From NCBI GenBank assembly GCA_030750975.1, contig JASMHC010000014.1, positions 124,001 through 188,000 of the forward strand: a stretch of DNA of 64,000 bases, given 5' to 3'. Origin of the DNA: Paracoccaceae bacterium. Its GTDB lineage: Bacteria; Pseudomonadota; Alphaproteobacteria; Rhodobacterales; Rhodobacteraceae. The position numbers were made by a program, and so were the translations under genes. Below the pieces are notes generated by a model. It ran no database searches. It saw only the letters and a list, made by a program, of their open reading frames with translations, and had not been told where the DNA came from. Below, piece by piece: positions 9,791 through 23,926 of the stretch (position 1 is the first letter of the stretch; the number at the start of each line of letters is the position of its first letter).

Positions 9791-11125
9791 CTACCAGTTC
9801 TCGCGGAACCAACGCACGGCACGGCGCAAGGATCGGGCGGGATAGGATTCGGCAGGCATTTCGAAATCCCACCACTCGTCCTTGGGATGGGCGGCGAACA
9901 GACAAAGCCCGACCGAGGACGAAAACGCAGGGTCGGTGGCCGCCTGCGGCAGGCCATGAACCCGCAATGGCCGCCCAAGGCGGACCTGCGCCCCCAGAAT
10001 GCGGGTTGCCAGACCGTCAAGCCCGGGTATCTGGCTGCCCCCGCCGGTCAGGACGATTTGCTGGCTGGGCATATGGTCAAAACCCGCCACATCCAGACGT
10101 TCGCGCACCTCTTCCAGGATTTCTTCAACCCGCGGTCGCATGATGCCGATCAGCTCGGCCCGGCTGACGGTGCGGCGGTCTTTTTCCCAGTCGCCGCTGT
10201 CCCCGCCGATTTCGATCATGTCCCGGTCGTCCATTCCGGTGGCATGCACCCCGCCGCAGAAGGTTTTCACCCGCTCGGCCGTGGCATTATCAACCGACAG
10301 GCCCATGGCAATGTCGTTGGTCACATGCGCGCCGCCGATCCTGACCGAATCCGCATAAATCATGTGTTTTTTCATGAAGATGGAAATTCCGGTCGATCCG
10401 CCGCCCATGTCGATGCAGGCCGCGCCGAGTTCCTGTTCATCTTCCACCAGACAGGACACGCCTGAGACATAGGCCGACGAGGCCACTCCGGCCAGTTCAA
10501 GATCGCAGCGTTTGACGCAGTGGATTATGTTCTGGATTACCGAGTGATCGACGGTCAGCATGTGCATGTCGGTGGCCAAGGTCTGGCCCACCTGACCGCG
10601 CGGGTCGGACATGCCGCTGCGGTGGTCCAGCGCAAAATTGATCGGCTGGGCATGAATGACTTCGCGGCCATGGCCATAATCGGGGATTTCACAGGACGCC
10701 AGAACGCGGGCGATATCCTGTTCGGTCACAACCTCGTTTTCAACGTCGATCCGCCCTTCCAACCCGTATGAGCGCGGATGGGCGCCCGAGAAACAGGCAA
10801 TCACGTGATCGACGCGGATATTGGCCATTTTCTGCGCTGTCTGAACAGCCGTTCGAATGGCGCGTTCGGTTTCCGGCATGGCGTCCACTTCGCCCAGCCG
10901 GATGCCGCGCGACCGGGTGGTAGCGGCCCCGATCACCCGAAACCCCGCCTGCCCGGCCATCGAGCCGATGCCCTCGGCCTCGTGAAATGTGTCCGTACCG
11001 TCAAAGCGCAGGACAAGGCAGGCGACCTTGGATGTCCCGATGTCAAGAACCGCCACAACGCCCCGCTGGATCGCTGCCTTGCGCATCGCGCGCATGGCGC
11101 GTTGGGATTCGTAAAGTTCGCTCAT
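9791..11125 (-). CDS. ftsA: Cell division protein FtsA
   Basis: A 444-residue actin-like ATPase that tethers FtsZ to the inner membrane. The phosphate-1 loop is seen in VVAVLDIGTSKVACLV near residue 24-39 and the phosphate-2 loop in DMGGGSTGISIF near 242. The C-terminus ends in an amphipathic stretch with RRAVRWFRENW, the membrane-targeting helix. The start codon overlaps the ftsQ stop in an ATGA, so translation is coupled. Confidence 0.97.
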   Translation of the reverse strand: MSELYESQRAMRAMRKAAIQRGVVAVLDIGTSKVACLVLRFDGTDTFHEAEGIGSMAGQAGFRVIGAATTRSRGIRLGEVDAMPETERAIRTAVQTAQKMANIRVDHVIACFSGAHPRSYGLEGRIDVENEVVTEQDIARVLASCEIPDYGHGREVIHAQPINFALDHRSGMSDPRGQVGQTLATDMHMLTVDHSVIQNIIHCVKRCDLELAGVASSAYVSGVSCLVEDEQELGAACIDMGGGSTGISIFMKKHMIYADSVRIGGAHVTNDIAMGLSVDNATAERVKTFCGGVHATGMDDRDMIEIGGDSGDWEKDRRTVSRAELIGIMRPRVEEILEEVRERLDVAGFDHMPSQQIVLTGGGSQIPGLDGLATRILGAQVRLGRPLRVHGLPQAATDPAFSSSVGLCLFAAHPKDEWWDFEMPAESYPARSLRRAVRWFRENW

Positions 11126-12000
11126 CTGCTCTGGCCTTCTGTTATGGTGGCTCTTGTCTTTTTGATGTCTTCCATGACCTCCGGCGCGATGCGGATGGTC
11201 GGGCGGTCAGGGTTGCGCATGTCGATCACCTGGATATTGCGTTCCAGCAGCCCCTGCATCTGCGCCCGCGCTACCACGCGCTCCAACGCGGCGACCGCGC
11301 CGACCGGGGGCAGCATGATTTTCTGGCCACCATCCAGCACGATATCCCAGCGGCGTTGCCCAACCCGCACAAGGCCACGGATACGTCCCTTGACCGGACC
11401 GGCCGCGGCCAGCAGGCGCAGCCCTTCAACCGTGGCACGGTCCGCCCCTTCGCCCGCGATCAGCGGCAGATCGGGACGGTCGGTGCGGAAATCCAGATGC
11501 CCGACCCGCATGCCGAAAGGATCAAGCACCTCAAGCCGCCCCCCCTGACGCCAGACGACGGCGGGCTGGCGCTGGTCGATGTCGAATTGCAGGATACCAC
11601 CGGCGCGAATGCGCAAGGTGGCGTCGGCCACGGCGTCCAGTTCCATCACGCGGCTGCGCATGTCTTCGAGGTTCAGATCAAACGAGCTGATCGGGAAATC
11701 CAGCCCAATGATTTCGCGAATATCTTCGGACACTTCCACCGAGGCGCCTTCGATCGACATCAGCTTGACCATGAATTCCGGCCGCTGCTGGATCGAATCC
11801 TTCACGGAAATGTAGCTGCCGATCACCGCATCGCGGCGGGCCTGGTCAGACAGGTAAATGGCGATGGTGGCGAAGATCAGCAAAAGCGGAAGACCGGTGC
11901 GGATAAACAGCCGGAAGGCCGGTGTCAGCCACAGGCGTTCGAACCGGTAGGCCCAGCGCGACGGGGCGGGATCAAAGCGTCCGGGACTTATCGACGACAT
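11122..12000 (-). CDS. ftsQ: Cell division protein FtsQ
   Basis: A 292-residue bitopic divisome protein with a short cytoplasmic N-terminus, one membrane helix (about 30-48) and a periplasmic POTRA/FtsQ domain ([18 protein letters not shown] and onwards). It joins FtsL/FtsB to the rest of the divisome. The start at 12000 is preferred over 12027 because GGAGG lies seven bases before it. It overlaps the end of ddl by 13 bp and the start of ftsA by 4 bp, in the usual ddl-ftsQ-ftsA-ftsZ order. Confidence 0.95.
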   Translation of the reverse strand: MSSISPGRFDPAPSRWAYRFERLWLTPAFRLFIRTGLPLLLIFATIAIYLSDQARRDAVIGSYISVKDSIQQRPEFMVKLMSIEGASVEVSEDIREIIGLDFPISSFDLNLEDMRSRVMELDAVADATLRIRAGGILQFDIDQRQPAVVWRQGGRLEVLDPFGMRVGHLDFRTDRPDLPLIAGEGADRATVEGLRLLAAAGPVKGRIRGLVRVGQRRWDIVLDGGQKIMLPPVGAVAALERVVARAQMQGLLERNIQVIDMRNPDRPTIRIAPEVMEDIKKTRATITEGQSR

Positions 12001-12902
12001 GAAGAATCCTCCACAAGCCATTGGCACAGCTGGGTAAAATCCAACCCTGCCGCCAATGCCTGTTCCGGCGAAAGCGAGGTTGGCGTCATTCCGGGCTGGG
12101 TGTTGGTTTCCAGCAGGATCAGCCCGTCCAGCCCGCGCGTTTCATCCCAGCGAAAATCGGTCCGGCTGAGGCCGCGACAGCCAAGCGCCCGATGCGCGCG
12201 CAGGGCATAATCCATGCAGGCGTCAAAAATCTCTTGCGGAATATCGGCGGGCACCTCGTGACGCGATCCGCCTTCGTCATATTTGGCGTGATAATCATAC
12301 CAGCCATCGGTGATGATATCGGTCACGGTCAGCGCACGGTCGCCCAGAACCGAGCAGGTCAGCTCGCGCCCCGGCACGTATGCTTCGACCATGACGATAT
12401 CCGGCATGTCATCGGCAAGCCGGGGCGGGGTATTGGCGTCTTTGTCGACAATGTAGATGCCGACCGAACTGCCTTCGTCATTGGGCTTGGCCACATAAGG
12501 GGGCGGCATTTGATGGCGTGCCATCACCTCGGCCTTGGATGCCAGCAAACCCGCTGCCACCGGCAGGCCCGCAGCGCGAAACACGGCTTTTGAACGTTCC
12601 TTGTCCATGGCCAAAGCCGACGCCAGAACGCCGGAATGCGTATAGGGGATGCCCAACCATTCAAGGATACCCTGAACGCAGCCGTCCTCGCCCCATTTTC
12701 CGTGCAATGCGTTAAAGGCCACATCGGGTTTGATTTCCAGCAAACGCGCGGCAACATCGAGGCCGGCATCGACCTCAACGACGTTATATCCCGCATCCCG
12801 CAGGGCGTTTGCGCATTCGCGCCCGGACGATAGTGACACCTCGCGCTCAGCCGAGGGTCCGCCCATTAATACCGCCACTGTCGGGTTTGCCCTGCTCGAC
12901 AT
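11988..12902 (-). CDS. ddl: D-alanine-D-alanine ligase
   Basis: A 304-residue ATP-grasp ligase that makes the D-Ala-D-Ala dipeptide for the peptidoglycan stem. Visible family motifs are [17 protein letters not shown] at the N-terminus, [12 protein letters not shown] near residue 65, [11 protein letters not shown] in the ATP-grasp core and [11 protein letters not shown] near the C-terminus. An alternative GTG start two codons upstream (12908) is closer to a GAGG and cannot be excluded. It sits between murB and ftsQ. Confidence 0.96.
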   Translation of the reverse strand: MSSRANPTVAVLMGGPSAEREVSLSSGRECANALRDAGYNVVEVDAGLDVAARLLEIKPDVAFNALHGKWGEDGCVQGILEWLGIPYTHSGVLASALAMDKERSKAVFRAAGLPVAAGLLASKAEVMARHQMPPPYVAKPNDEGSSVGIYIVDKDANTPPRLADDMPDIVMVEAYVPGRELTCSVLGDRALTVTDIITDGWYDYHAKYDEGGSRHEVPADIPQEIFDACMDYALRAHRALGCRGLSRTDFRWDETRGLDGLILLETNTQPGMTPTSLSPEQALAAGLDFTQLCQWLVEDSSCRR

Positions 12903-12945
12903 ACCCACTGTGCCTCAATTCCCGGTCTTTGTGACCGATGTTTGA

Positions 12946-13875
12946 TTATTTCGTCGGGGCCGGTTCACCGACCCTCATGATCTCCCACTGTAACTCTATT
13001 CCACTGTTTTGGAAAACCTTTTTTCTGACCTTTTCGCCCAGAGATTCAAGCTCTTGCGCTGTTGCGCCGCCGGTGTTGACCAGAAAGTTCGAGTGTTTGG
13101 CGCTCATCTGTGCGCCGCCCAGGGTCGCACCGCGCATGCCTGCGTCGTCGATCACCTTCCAGGCCTTTAATTCATGGGTATCGTCATCAAGACCGGTTGA
13201 GCTGAAACCGGCGGGATTTCGAAAAGTGGACCCTGCGGTGCGGTCCTTGGTGGGTTGGGTTTCGTCGCGTTTCTTCAGTTGCGCTGCCATGCGGTCGGCC
13301 AATTCCTGCGCATCGCCTGCGGGGCCTTCGAATGTGGCCTCAACAATCACCCAGCCTTCTGGCAGATCGGTCTGGCGATAGCGGAAATTCAGATCGTCAG
13401 CGTCAAGGGTGACGATCTCGCCGCTGCGGGTGACGGCCCTGGCTTTGATGAACACATCCGCGACATAGGTGCCATAGCACCCGGCATTCATCCGCACCGC
13501 GCCGCCGATGGCGCCGGGGATGGTGCGCAGAAAGGTCAGGTCAACCCCTGCCTCGGCGGCTTTGCGGGCGACATGGGCATCAAGGGCGGCCACGCCTGCG
13601 GTGACGCGGTTGCCAGTGATTTCGATGTGGTTAAAGCCCCGGCCCATGCGGATCACAACCGCGCGAATGCCCCCATCGCGGACAATCAGATTGCTGCCGA
13701 CACCCATCGGGAAAACGGCGATGTCCTCTGGCAGGTGTTTCAGGAACCCGGCCAGATCCTCGACATCCGCGGGTTGGAAAAGCCAGTCGGCAGGCCCGCC
13801 GACCCGAAGCCATGTCAGATCAGCAAGCGAACGGTTCGGTGTCAGTTTGCCGCGAGGCGTGGGAAGATTGGTCAT
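12946..13875 (-). CDS. murB: UDP-N-acetylenolpyruvoylglucosamine reductase MurB
   Basis: A 309-residue FAD/NADPH enzyme that reduces enolpyruvyl-UDP-GlcNAc to UDP-MurNAc. The FAD domain shows [15 protein letters not shown] and [21 protein letters not shown] and [10 protein letters not shown] (catalytic serine region) are also present. The start at 13875 is preceded by AGGACG and matches family N-termini; a frame extension to 13923 lacks support. It is followed by ddl after a 43-bp gap. Confidence 0.96.
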   Translation of the reverse strand: MTNLPTPRGKLTPNRSLADLTWLRVGGPADWLFQPADVEDLAGFLKHLPEDIAVFPMGVGSNLIVRDGGIRAVVIRMGRGFNHIEITGNRVTAGVAALDAHVARKAAEAGVDLTFLRTIPGAIGGAVRMNAGCYGTYVADVFIKARAVTRSGEIVTLDADDLNFRYRQTDLPEGWVIVEATFEGPAGDAQELADRMAAQLKKRDETQPTKDRTAGSTFRNPAGFSSTGLDDDTHELKAWKVIDDAGMRGATLGGAQMSAKHSNFLVNTGGATAQELESLGEKVRKKVFQNSGIELQWEIMRVGEPAPTK

Positions 13876-13974
13876 TTGTCGTCCTGTTTGCGCCGGTTTA
13901 TCCAAGCAATTGCAGCTTGTCATGCCCTATCAGGCATTGCGCACAAGAAGGCGCGGCAGGGCCGATAGGCAATT

Positions 13975-14217
13975 TTAGAATTTCCCTTTGATCCAGCGCC
14001 ACAGATAAAGCACTGGCCAGCGCAGGATGCTTACACCGCCTGCAAAAACCAAAAGCCCGATCAGCGGGCCGTTTTGATAGGTCACATAGCCCAGGATCGG
14101 CACACCGACGGCAATCAGCATATAGGCCTGCGGCCAGTGGTGATGTTTGGACGGGATCAGGGCGATCACATTGGCGATGATGAACCATGCGGCGGCAAGG
14201 ATAAGCGACAGGTTCAT
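13975..14217 (-). CDS. DUF2484 small membrane protein
   Basis: An 80-residue protein with two or three hydrophobic segments (about 3-20, 28-45 and 50-66) and a basic C-terminus. It resembles the DUF2484 family, which as I recall is found next to murB in many Rhodobacteraceae; no activity is known to me. Its start overlaps the stop of the upstream APC permease by 4 bp, so the two are translationally coupled. Conservation at this site suggests an envelope-related role, which is inference only. Confidence 0.8.
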   Translation of the reverse strand: MNLSLILAAAWFIIANVIALIPSKHHHWPQAYMLIAVGVPILGYVTYQNGPLIGLLVFAGGVSILRWPVLYLWRWIKGKF

Positions 14218-15407
14218 CCGCCCGCCCCCGCTAGGTTCAGGATCAGGGCGGCTGCGGCCAGAAGGAAGCCAAAGACCGGCACGGCCATCGGCACCTGAAA
14301 CGCGGCCTCGGCCGTGGCTTTGCGCTTGATGGCAATCAGCGCAAGATTGACGATCACGAAGACCGCCAGAAGGATCGAGGATGTGGCCTCGGCCAGTGTT
14401 GCCAGATCGAGGATCAGCGCACCCGCAACCACCAGACCGCCCACCAGAAGCGTCGCAATCACCGGCGTTCCCAGCTTCGAATGCGCCCGATGGAACAGGC
14501 CCAGCGACGGGTGCCGCCGCCCCAGACCGAACAGCACGCGACTGGCCATGACGATCTGCGCAAGCACCCCGTTCAATGCGGCAAAGACGGCGATGGCCGA
14601 AAGGAACCGCGCCTCGCCGCCCTGCCCGGCCTGCCAGACCAGGGCCAATGGCTGACGGCTTTCGCCCAGTTGCCCCAGCGGAACCGCGCGGATCGCCGAC
14701 CAGCTGACCAGCGCGTAGATGGCGGTTGTGATCACCAACGACAGAAGGATCGCGCGGGGCATGGTGCGCTCGGGCCGGTCGACTTCTTCGGCCATGTTGA
14801 CGATATCTTCAAAGCCGATAAAGGCGAAAAACGCCAGAACCGCACCCGCTGTGATGCCGCCAAAGGCCATCGGCGCGGGCACGGTGATGTCCGCCGTTGC
14901 CGGTGCCGAGAACCCCGCCCAGACGACCAGCGCAAGGCCGACCACCTCGATCACCGTAAAGACCGCCGCCAATGCGAGGCTTTCCAACACACCGATAATC
15001 GCAACACCAGCCAGCAAGGCCCCGACGATCACGATCGCCAGAATTTCGGGTATCGTGACGATCGCCAGCAAATAGCCGACACCGCCTTTCAGCACGGCGG
15101 CAGCCGAGACCGTTCCGGCAGCAACGATGCACAGCCCGACGATCAGCCCCAATACCGGCAGACCAAAGCCCTTTTCAACAAAGGCCGCCTCGCCCGCGGC
15201 TTCGGGGATGCGGGTGGAAAACTCGGAATAGCTCAGCGCGGTTGGCGCGGCGATCAGCCCGGCCAGAATAAAGGACAGCGGAGCGTTCACACCCGCTTGC
15301 GCGGCAACCGCACCGACCAGAACATAGATGCCCGCACCGATCATCACGCCGGTGCCATAGGCCGTCAGCAACCCCAGACCGATCCGCCTTTTCAGGTTTT
15401 CAGACAT
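14214..15407 (-). CDS. APC-superfamily amino acid permease
   Basis: A 397-residue integral membrane transporter of the amino acid-polyamine-organocation superfamily, with about 11-12 hydrophobic helices. The first helix shows the unwound GIGLGLLTAYGTGVMIGAGIY-type region typical of the family, and FIGFEDIVNMAEEVDRPERTMPRA, the loop motif of these permeases, is present near residue 195. Substrate cannot be assigned. It lies between murC (15 bp away) and the DUF2484 gene (4-bp overlap), so it is carried inside the cell-wall operon; this is not part of the canonical dcw set. Confidence 0.88.
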   Translation of the reverse strand: MSENLKRRIGLGLLTAYGTGVMIGAGIYVLVGAVAAQAGVNAPLSFILAGLIAAPTALSYSEFSTRIPEAAGEAAFVEKGFGLPVLGLIVGLCIVAAGTVSAAAVLKGGVGYLLAIVTIPEILAIVIVGALLAGVAIIGVLESLALAAVFTVIEVVGLALVVWAGFSAPATADITVPAPMAFGGITAGAVLAFFAFIGFEDIVNMAEEVDRPERTMPRAILLSLVITTAIYALVSWSAIRAVPLGQLGESRQPLALVWQAGQGGEARFLSAIAVFAALNGVLAQIVMASRVLFGLGRRHPSLGLFHRAHSKLGTPVIATLLVGGLVVAGALILDLATLAEATSSILLAVFVIVNLALIAIKRKATAEAAFQVPMAVPVFGFLLAAAALILNLAGAGG

Positions 15408-15422
15408 GGGACACCTTTCCTG

Positions 15423-16813
<1,391 letters not shown>

Positions 16814-16817
<4 letters not shown>

Positions 16818-17920
16818 TCTTCGTCTTTCCCGCCGCGCATGCGGTCCACCAGCGCCGCCAGATCCTTGGCCGCGTCAGGGCGGCCACAGGCCAAAGCCGC
16901 CTCGGCCATCATGTTGGCCGTCTCGGGGCTTTGCAGGATTGCGGCAATTTCCGCCGAGAGTCGCTCGGCCGTCACTTCGCGCTCGGGTAACGCAATTGCC
17001 GCTCCGGCGTCAACCAATCCGCTGGCATTGGCGGTCTGGTGATCAGCGGTTGCAGCGGCAAAGGGGATCAGGATCGACGGGCGTCCGATGACCGAGATAT
17101 CGGCAACCGACGAAGCCCCGGCGCGGCTGATCACCAGTTGCGCCTCGCTCATCCGGCGGGGGATATCGGTGAAGAACGGCTGAACATCCGCCGCAATGCC
17201 CTGCCCTTCGTAGAAAAGGCGGACCCGGTCGTGATCTTCGGCCCGTGCCTGATGGGATACCCGCAGGTTCCCGCGAATGTCGTCAGGCAGGCCCGCAATC
17301 GCGGCGGGCACAATATCGGACAGGATCCGCGCCCCTTGCGAGCCGCCGATCACCAACAGGGACATCGGGTAATCCCCCGGTGCAATATAGGCCGCACCGG
17401 CACGATCCAGCACCTCTTGCCGCACGGGATTGCCAACGTGGGTGGCGCCCAGCCCTTCGGCCATATGGGTTGGCCAAGTGCCACAGGCGATCGCCTGAAC
17501 CCGCTTGGCGAACACGGCGTTAACGCGGCCCAGAACGCCGTTTTGTTCATGGATGATTTTTGGAATGCCCATGAGCCAGCCCGCTGACAAGGCGGGGATC
17601 GACGGGTAGCCGCCAAAGCCCACAATCACTTCGGGCCGGTTTTCGCGCATCTTCATCCAGGCCCCGAAAACACCGACGAGGATGCGAAAAGGCGCGGCCA
17701 ATTTGGCCAGAACACCGCCGCGTGCGAAGGTGGCACTGGGCACGACCTCGATCTCGACCGCACTGGGAAAGGCGGTCGTATAGCGCGCCCCGCGTTCATC
17801 GGTTGACAATTTCACCCGCCAGCCTTGGGCGAGCATCGCCTCGGCCAGCGACTGGGCCGGAAACATATGGCCCCCGGTCCCACCGGCGGCCATCACCAAA
17901 AGTGGTGCGTCCTGGGTCAT
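16814..17920 (-). CDS. murG: UDP-GlcNAc:lipid I GlcNAc transferase MurG
   Basis: A 368-residue peripheral membrane glycosyltransferase converting lipid I to lipid II. The GT-B donor/acceptor motifs are [10 protein letters not shown] (residues 14-23), [27 protein letters not shown] and [14 protein letters not shown]. The start at 17920 overlaps the ftsW stop (ATGA); a longer open frame to 18295 lies entirely within ftsW and is not coding. Gene order ftsW-murG-murC is canonical. Confidence 0.97.
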
Positions 17921-19086
17921 CGACGATTGCGCTTTCCAAGGATGTCGCTGATCTCGCCCTGCGGCCTTGCGCGGGTGAAGGCCAAAAGCATGCCCATCGC
18001 GGCCCCCATCGCGATAAGGGACGAACCGCCATAGCTGACAAATGGCAGGGTCATGCCCTTGGTGGGAAGCAGGCGCACGGCGACACCCATGTTGATCATC
18101 GCCTGAACCCCGAACATACACACCAGCCCGGTTCCGGCCAGACGGATGAACGCATCGCGTTCGCGCATCAGGCGCAGCAGCGACCGCATGACGATCAGCG
18201 CGTAAAGCGCGACGATCAGCAGAACCAGGATCAGGCCGTATTCCTCGGCCGCTACCGCAATGATGAAATCGGTATGCGCGTCCGGCAGGAACCATTTCAC
18301 GCTGCCCTCACCGACACCGACCCCGAACAAACCGCCCTCTTGAATGGCGTTGGTGGCATAGCCGATCTGGCTGGTCGGATCGATATCAGGCGACAGGAAA
18401 CCGTCGATACGACGGGCAAAATGCACCGAATTGTTATAGGCAAACACGCCCGCCAACGAGGCCAGCGCCCCGATGCCCAGCAACGGCAGCATCGGCGCAC
18501 CGCCGACGAAATACACCACGCCCCAGGAAAACAGCACGATACTGGCCTGACCGAAATCCGGCTGCATGACAAGGAAGCCGGAACTGATCATCGCCAGCAC
18601 CAATGACATCTGCCTGCCCGGCGGTCCGTTGATTTCAGAGGCCGAACCAATCAGCCAGGCGCTGACGACAATGAACACCGGTTTCAGAAACTCGGACGGC
18701 TGCAACGAGGTAAAGCCCAGCGAATACCACCGGTATGCCCCCTTGCCGTAATCCGTGCCGAAGAACGGCAGCAAGGCCAGAGCGATAAAGGTGATCACGA
18801 AGGCCACCGTCGACAAACGCCGCAATTGGCGCGGGTCCATCATCGAGGCGATCAGCATGACAATCAAAGCCAGCCCGCCGAAAAACGCCTGACGCTGGAC
18901 ATAGTAAAACGGCTCGAACCCGTTGCGCGCCGCCAGCGGTGGCGAAGCGGCCAGCCCAAGCAGGATACCGATACCGAAAAGGATCAGGATGCATGTGATC
19001 GTCAGTTTATCAACCGTCCGCCACCAGCGTGGAAGAACGGGATCGCCGGAATGCGCGGGAAGCGCACCATAGACCATCTCAGTCAT
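17917..19086 (-). CDS. ftsW: Peptidoglycan glycosyltransferase FtsW
   Basis: A 389-residue SEDS-family polytopic membrane protein that polymerises septal glycan with FtsI. Ten or so hydrophobic segments are visible; characteristic sequences are [21 protein letters not shown] and, near the C-terminus, [17 protein letters not shown]. It starts 127 bp from a divergent flavoprotein gene, so a promoter for the ftsW-to-ftsZ half of the cluster may lie in that gap. Confidence 0.96.
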   Translation of the reverse strand: MTEMVYGALPAHSGDPVLPRWWRTVDKLTITCILILFGIGILLGLAASPPLAARNGFEPFYYVQRQAFFGGLALIVMLIASMMDPRQLRRLSTVAFVITFIALALLPFFGTDYGKGAYRWYSLGFTSLQPSEFLKPVFIVVSAWLIGSASEINGPPGRQMSLVLAMISSGFLVMQPDFGQASIVLFSWGVVYFVGGAPMLPLLGIGALASLAGVFAYNNSVHFARRIDGFLSPDIDPTSQIGYATNAIQEGGLFGVGVGEGSVKWFLPDAHTDFIIAVAAEEYGLILVLLIVALYALIVMRSLLRLMRERDAFIRLAGTGLVCMFGVQAMINMGVAVRLLPTKGMTLPFVSYGGSSLIAMGAAMGMLLAFTRARPQGEISDILGKRNRR

Positions 19087-19213
19087 GGGAATACCACCAA
19101 TCTGCCTCGTACCGCCCCTTTTCGGGGTCTATGCTGGCAGTCTAGCCAAAAACGCCTTGTCAATCCAGCTTTAATCCCTTGCCAATGCGCTGCGAACACG
19201 GCACCCCCAATAC

Positions 19214-20386
19214 ATGGAATGGGATACGATCATCATCGGCGCAGGGGCTGCGGGGCTGATCTGTGCCGCGCATGCGGGCGGGCGGGTTCTGGTGGTGGAT
19301 CACGCCAGGTCAGCAGCCGAGAAAATCCGCATCTCGGGCGGTGGGCGGTGCAACTTTACCAACCTGTATTGTACCCCTTCGAATTTCCTGTCGGAAAACC
19401 CTCATTTCTGCAAATCGGCCCTGTCACGATACACGCAATGGGATTTCATCGAACTGGTCGGCAAGCACGGGATTTCGTGGCATGAGAAAACTCTCGGGCA
19501 ATTGTTCTGCGATGGGTCTTCCAAAGAGATCATTGCGATGCTCTTGGCCGAGATGGAAACGGCGGGGGTCGAGCATCGATTGCAGACCAGCGCTTCGGAT
19601 ATCGAGCAGACAAGCGGCGGCTTTTCGCTGAAGCTGAACGGCGTTTCGGCAACTTGCCGCCACCTCGTCATCGCCACCGGCGGCAAGTCGATTCCCAAAA
19701 TGGGCGCGACCGGTTTCGGCTATGACCTGGCCCGCCAATTCGGGCTGCCGCTGACCGAAACCCGCCCCGGGCTGGTGCCGCTGACATTCTCGAATGGCGA
19801 TTTCACGGCGCTTTCCGGCACCGCCGTCTCCGCCCGCATCCGTGCGATGCGCGGTCCGTCCTTTGACGAAGCCCTGCTGTTCACCCACCGAGGCCTCTCT
19901 GGCCCTGCGATCCTGCAAATCTCGAGCTATTGGCGCGAGGGCGAAGAGATCACCATCCATCTGCGGCCCGAGCTTGATCTGTTCCAAACCCTGCGCGACC
20001 GCCGCCAAACCGATGGCAGGAAAAACCTGACAACGGTTCTGGCCGATCTGCTGCCGGCCAAATTGGTGGATCACCTTGCCCCGTCCCTTGGATTGACCGG
20101 AAACCTGGCCGACCAATCCGACGCCCGCCTACGCGACCTTGTGAACGCGCTGACCGACTGGCACGTCAAACCCACCGGTTCGGAAGGCTACCGCACCGCC
20201 GAAGTCACCCTTGGCGGGGTGTCTACGGACGCGCTTTCGTCAAAAACGATGGAAGCAAAAGACATCCCCGGCCTTTATTTCATCGGCGAGGTGGTTGATG
20301 TCACGGGCTGGCTTGGCGGGTTCAATTTCCAATGGGCCTGGTCAAGCGGTTGGGCGGCTGGGGTGGCGATAGCCATGTCTTCCTGA
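19214..20386 (+). CDS. BaiN/HI0933-family NAD(P)/FAD-dependent oxidoreductase
   Basis: A 390-residue flavoprotein of the HI0933/BaiN family. The N-terminal FAD dinucleotide fold reads IIIGAGAAGLICAAHA; ISGGGRCNFTN follows at about residue 42, which is diagnostic of this family, and the C-terminal FAD contact is in FIGEVVDVTGWLGGFNFQWAWSSG. The physiological substrate is unknown for most members. It stands on the strand opposite the flanking ftsW and murD genes and is followed 68 bp later by an L-lactate dehydrogenase gene, with which it may be co-transcribed. Confidence 0.9.
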   Translation: MEWDTIIIGAGAAGLICAAHAGGRVLVVDHARSAAEKIRISGGGRCNFTNLYCTPSNFLSENPHFCKSALSRYTQWDFIELVGKHGISWHEKTLGQLFCDGSSKEIIAMLLAEMETAGVEHRLQTSASDIEQTSGGFSLKLNGVSATCRHLVIATGGKSIPKMGATGFGYDLARQFGLPLTETRPGLVPLTFSNGDFTALSGTAVSARIRAMRGPSFDEALLFTHRGLSGPAILQISSYWREGEEITIHLRPELDLFQTLRDRRQTDGRKNLTTVLADLLPAKLVDHLAPSLGLTGNLADQSDARLRDLVNALTDWHVKPTGSEGYRTAEVTLGGVSTDALSSKTMEAKDIPGLYFIGEVVDVTGWLGGFNFQWAWSSGWAAGVAIAMSS

Positions 20387-20405
20387 CCCAGATCAAGACG
20401 CCTGA

Positions 20406-22773
<2,368 letters not shown>

Positions 22774-22789
22774 CGGAAACTCCCCTGCA

Positions 22790-22836
22790 TTTCATCTTTT
22801 CAAAAATACTTCGGGGGTCCGGGGGCTGGCCCCCGG
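22790..22836 (-). repeat. 3'-UTR repeat element, copy A (mraY-murD gap)
   Basis: Copy A of a four-copy dispersed element. In the gene sense it has an 8-bp GC hairpin (CCGGGGGC with GCCCCCGG, 22819-22836) followed by the conserved box CCCCCGAAGTATTTTTGA and then AAAGATGAAA. It begins just after the mraY stop and ends just before the murD ribosome binding site. Confidence 0.75.
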
Positions 22837-22843
22837 TCCTGCC

Positions 22844-23926
22844 CTATCGTACTTTCAATGTCGCCAGACCGACCACCGCCAAAATCAGCGCCACGATCCA
22901 GAAGCGGATCACGATGGTCGGCTCGGCCCAGCCTTTTTTCTCGTAATGATGATGGATCGGAGCCATCAGGAACACCCGCTTGCCGGTGCTTCGGAAATAG
23001 ATCACCTGAATGATCACCGACAGCGCTTCAACCACGAATATCCCGCCCACGACCGCCAGCACGATCTCGTGCTTCGTGGCCACCGCGATGGCCCCCAGCG
23101 CGCCGCCAAGGGCCAGCGAACCGGTATCGCCCATGAACACCGCCGCGGGCGGGGCGTTATACCACAAAAAGCCAAGACCGCCGCCAATCACCCCCATCAC
23201 GAAGATCAGGATTTCGCCGGTTCCGGGGACGTAATGCACCTCGAGATACTCGGTAAAGTCGACCCGCCCCACCGCATAGGCAATCACCCCCAGCGCAGCG
23301 CTGGCGATCATCACCGGCATGATGGCCAGACCGTCCAGCCCGTCGGTCAGGTTCACCGAATTGGCCGCCCCGACAATGACCACAATGGCAAAGGGGAAGA
23401 AGAACCACCCCAGATTGACCAGCGTGTCCTTGAAAATCGGCAGCGCCAGCTGATATTGCAGCCCGTCCGGGTGATAGATCGATGCCCAATACGCCGCGAT
23501 TGCCGCGATCAGCACCCCCAAAAGAATGCGAATTCGGCCCGGAACGCCTTTGCTGCTTTGCTTTGAAACCTTCGCGTAATCGTCCCAAAAACCGATTGCG
23601 CCATAGCTCATGGTGACAAACAGCACCAGCAGCACAAACGGGTTATCAAGCCGCGCCCAAAGCAGCGTCGAGGTCAGCAAGGCACCGACGATCAGCAAAC
23701 CGCCCATGGTGGGCGTGCCCGCTTTTTCGAAATGCCCGTCCGGCCCGTCCTCGCGGATCGGCTGGCCCCGGCCCTGCCGTTTACGCAGCACGTTGATCAG
23801 CGGACGGCCGAAGATAAAACCAAACAGCAACGACGTCAAAAACGCACCGCCCGCGCGGACAGTGATATAGCGGAACAGGTTGAGCATATCCCAACCAAGT
23901 CCCAAATCGGCCAGCCAATACAGCAT
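22844..23926 (-). CDS. mraY: Phospho-N-acetylmuramoyl-pentapeptide transferase MraY
   Basis: A 360-residue polytopic membrane enzyme that transfers phospho-MurNAc-pentapeptide to undecaprenyl phosphate, giving lipid I. About ten hydrophobic helices are visible. Active-site motifs: GTPTMGGLL, NLTDGLDGLA (aspartate pair) and FMGDTGSLALGG, with MAPIHHHYE near the C-terminus. It abuts murF directly (stop and start at neighbouring bases). Confidence 0.97.
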   Translation of the reverse strand: MLYWLADLGLGWDMLNLFRYITVRAGGAFLTSLLFGFIFGRPLINVLRKRQGRGQPIREDGPDGHFEKAGTPTMGGLLIVGALLTSTLLWARLDNPFVLLVLFVTMSYGAIGFWDDYAKVSKQSSKGVPGRIRILLGVLIAAIAAYWASIYHPDGLQYQLALPIFKDTLVNLGWFFFPFAIVVIVGAANSVNLTDGLDGLAIMPVMIASAALGVIAYAVGRVDFTEYLEVHYVPGTGEILIFVMGVIGGGLGFLWYNAPPAAVFMGDTGSLALGGALGAIAVATKHEIVLAVVGGIFVVEALSVIIQVIYFRSTGKRVFLMAPIHHHYEKKGWAEPTIVIRFWIVALILAVVGLATLKVR

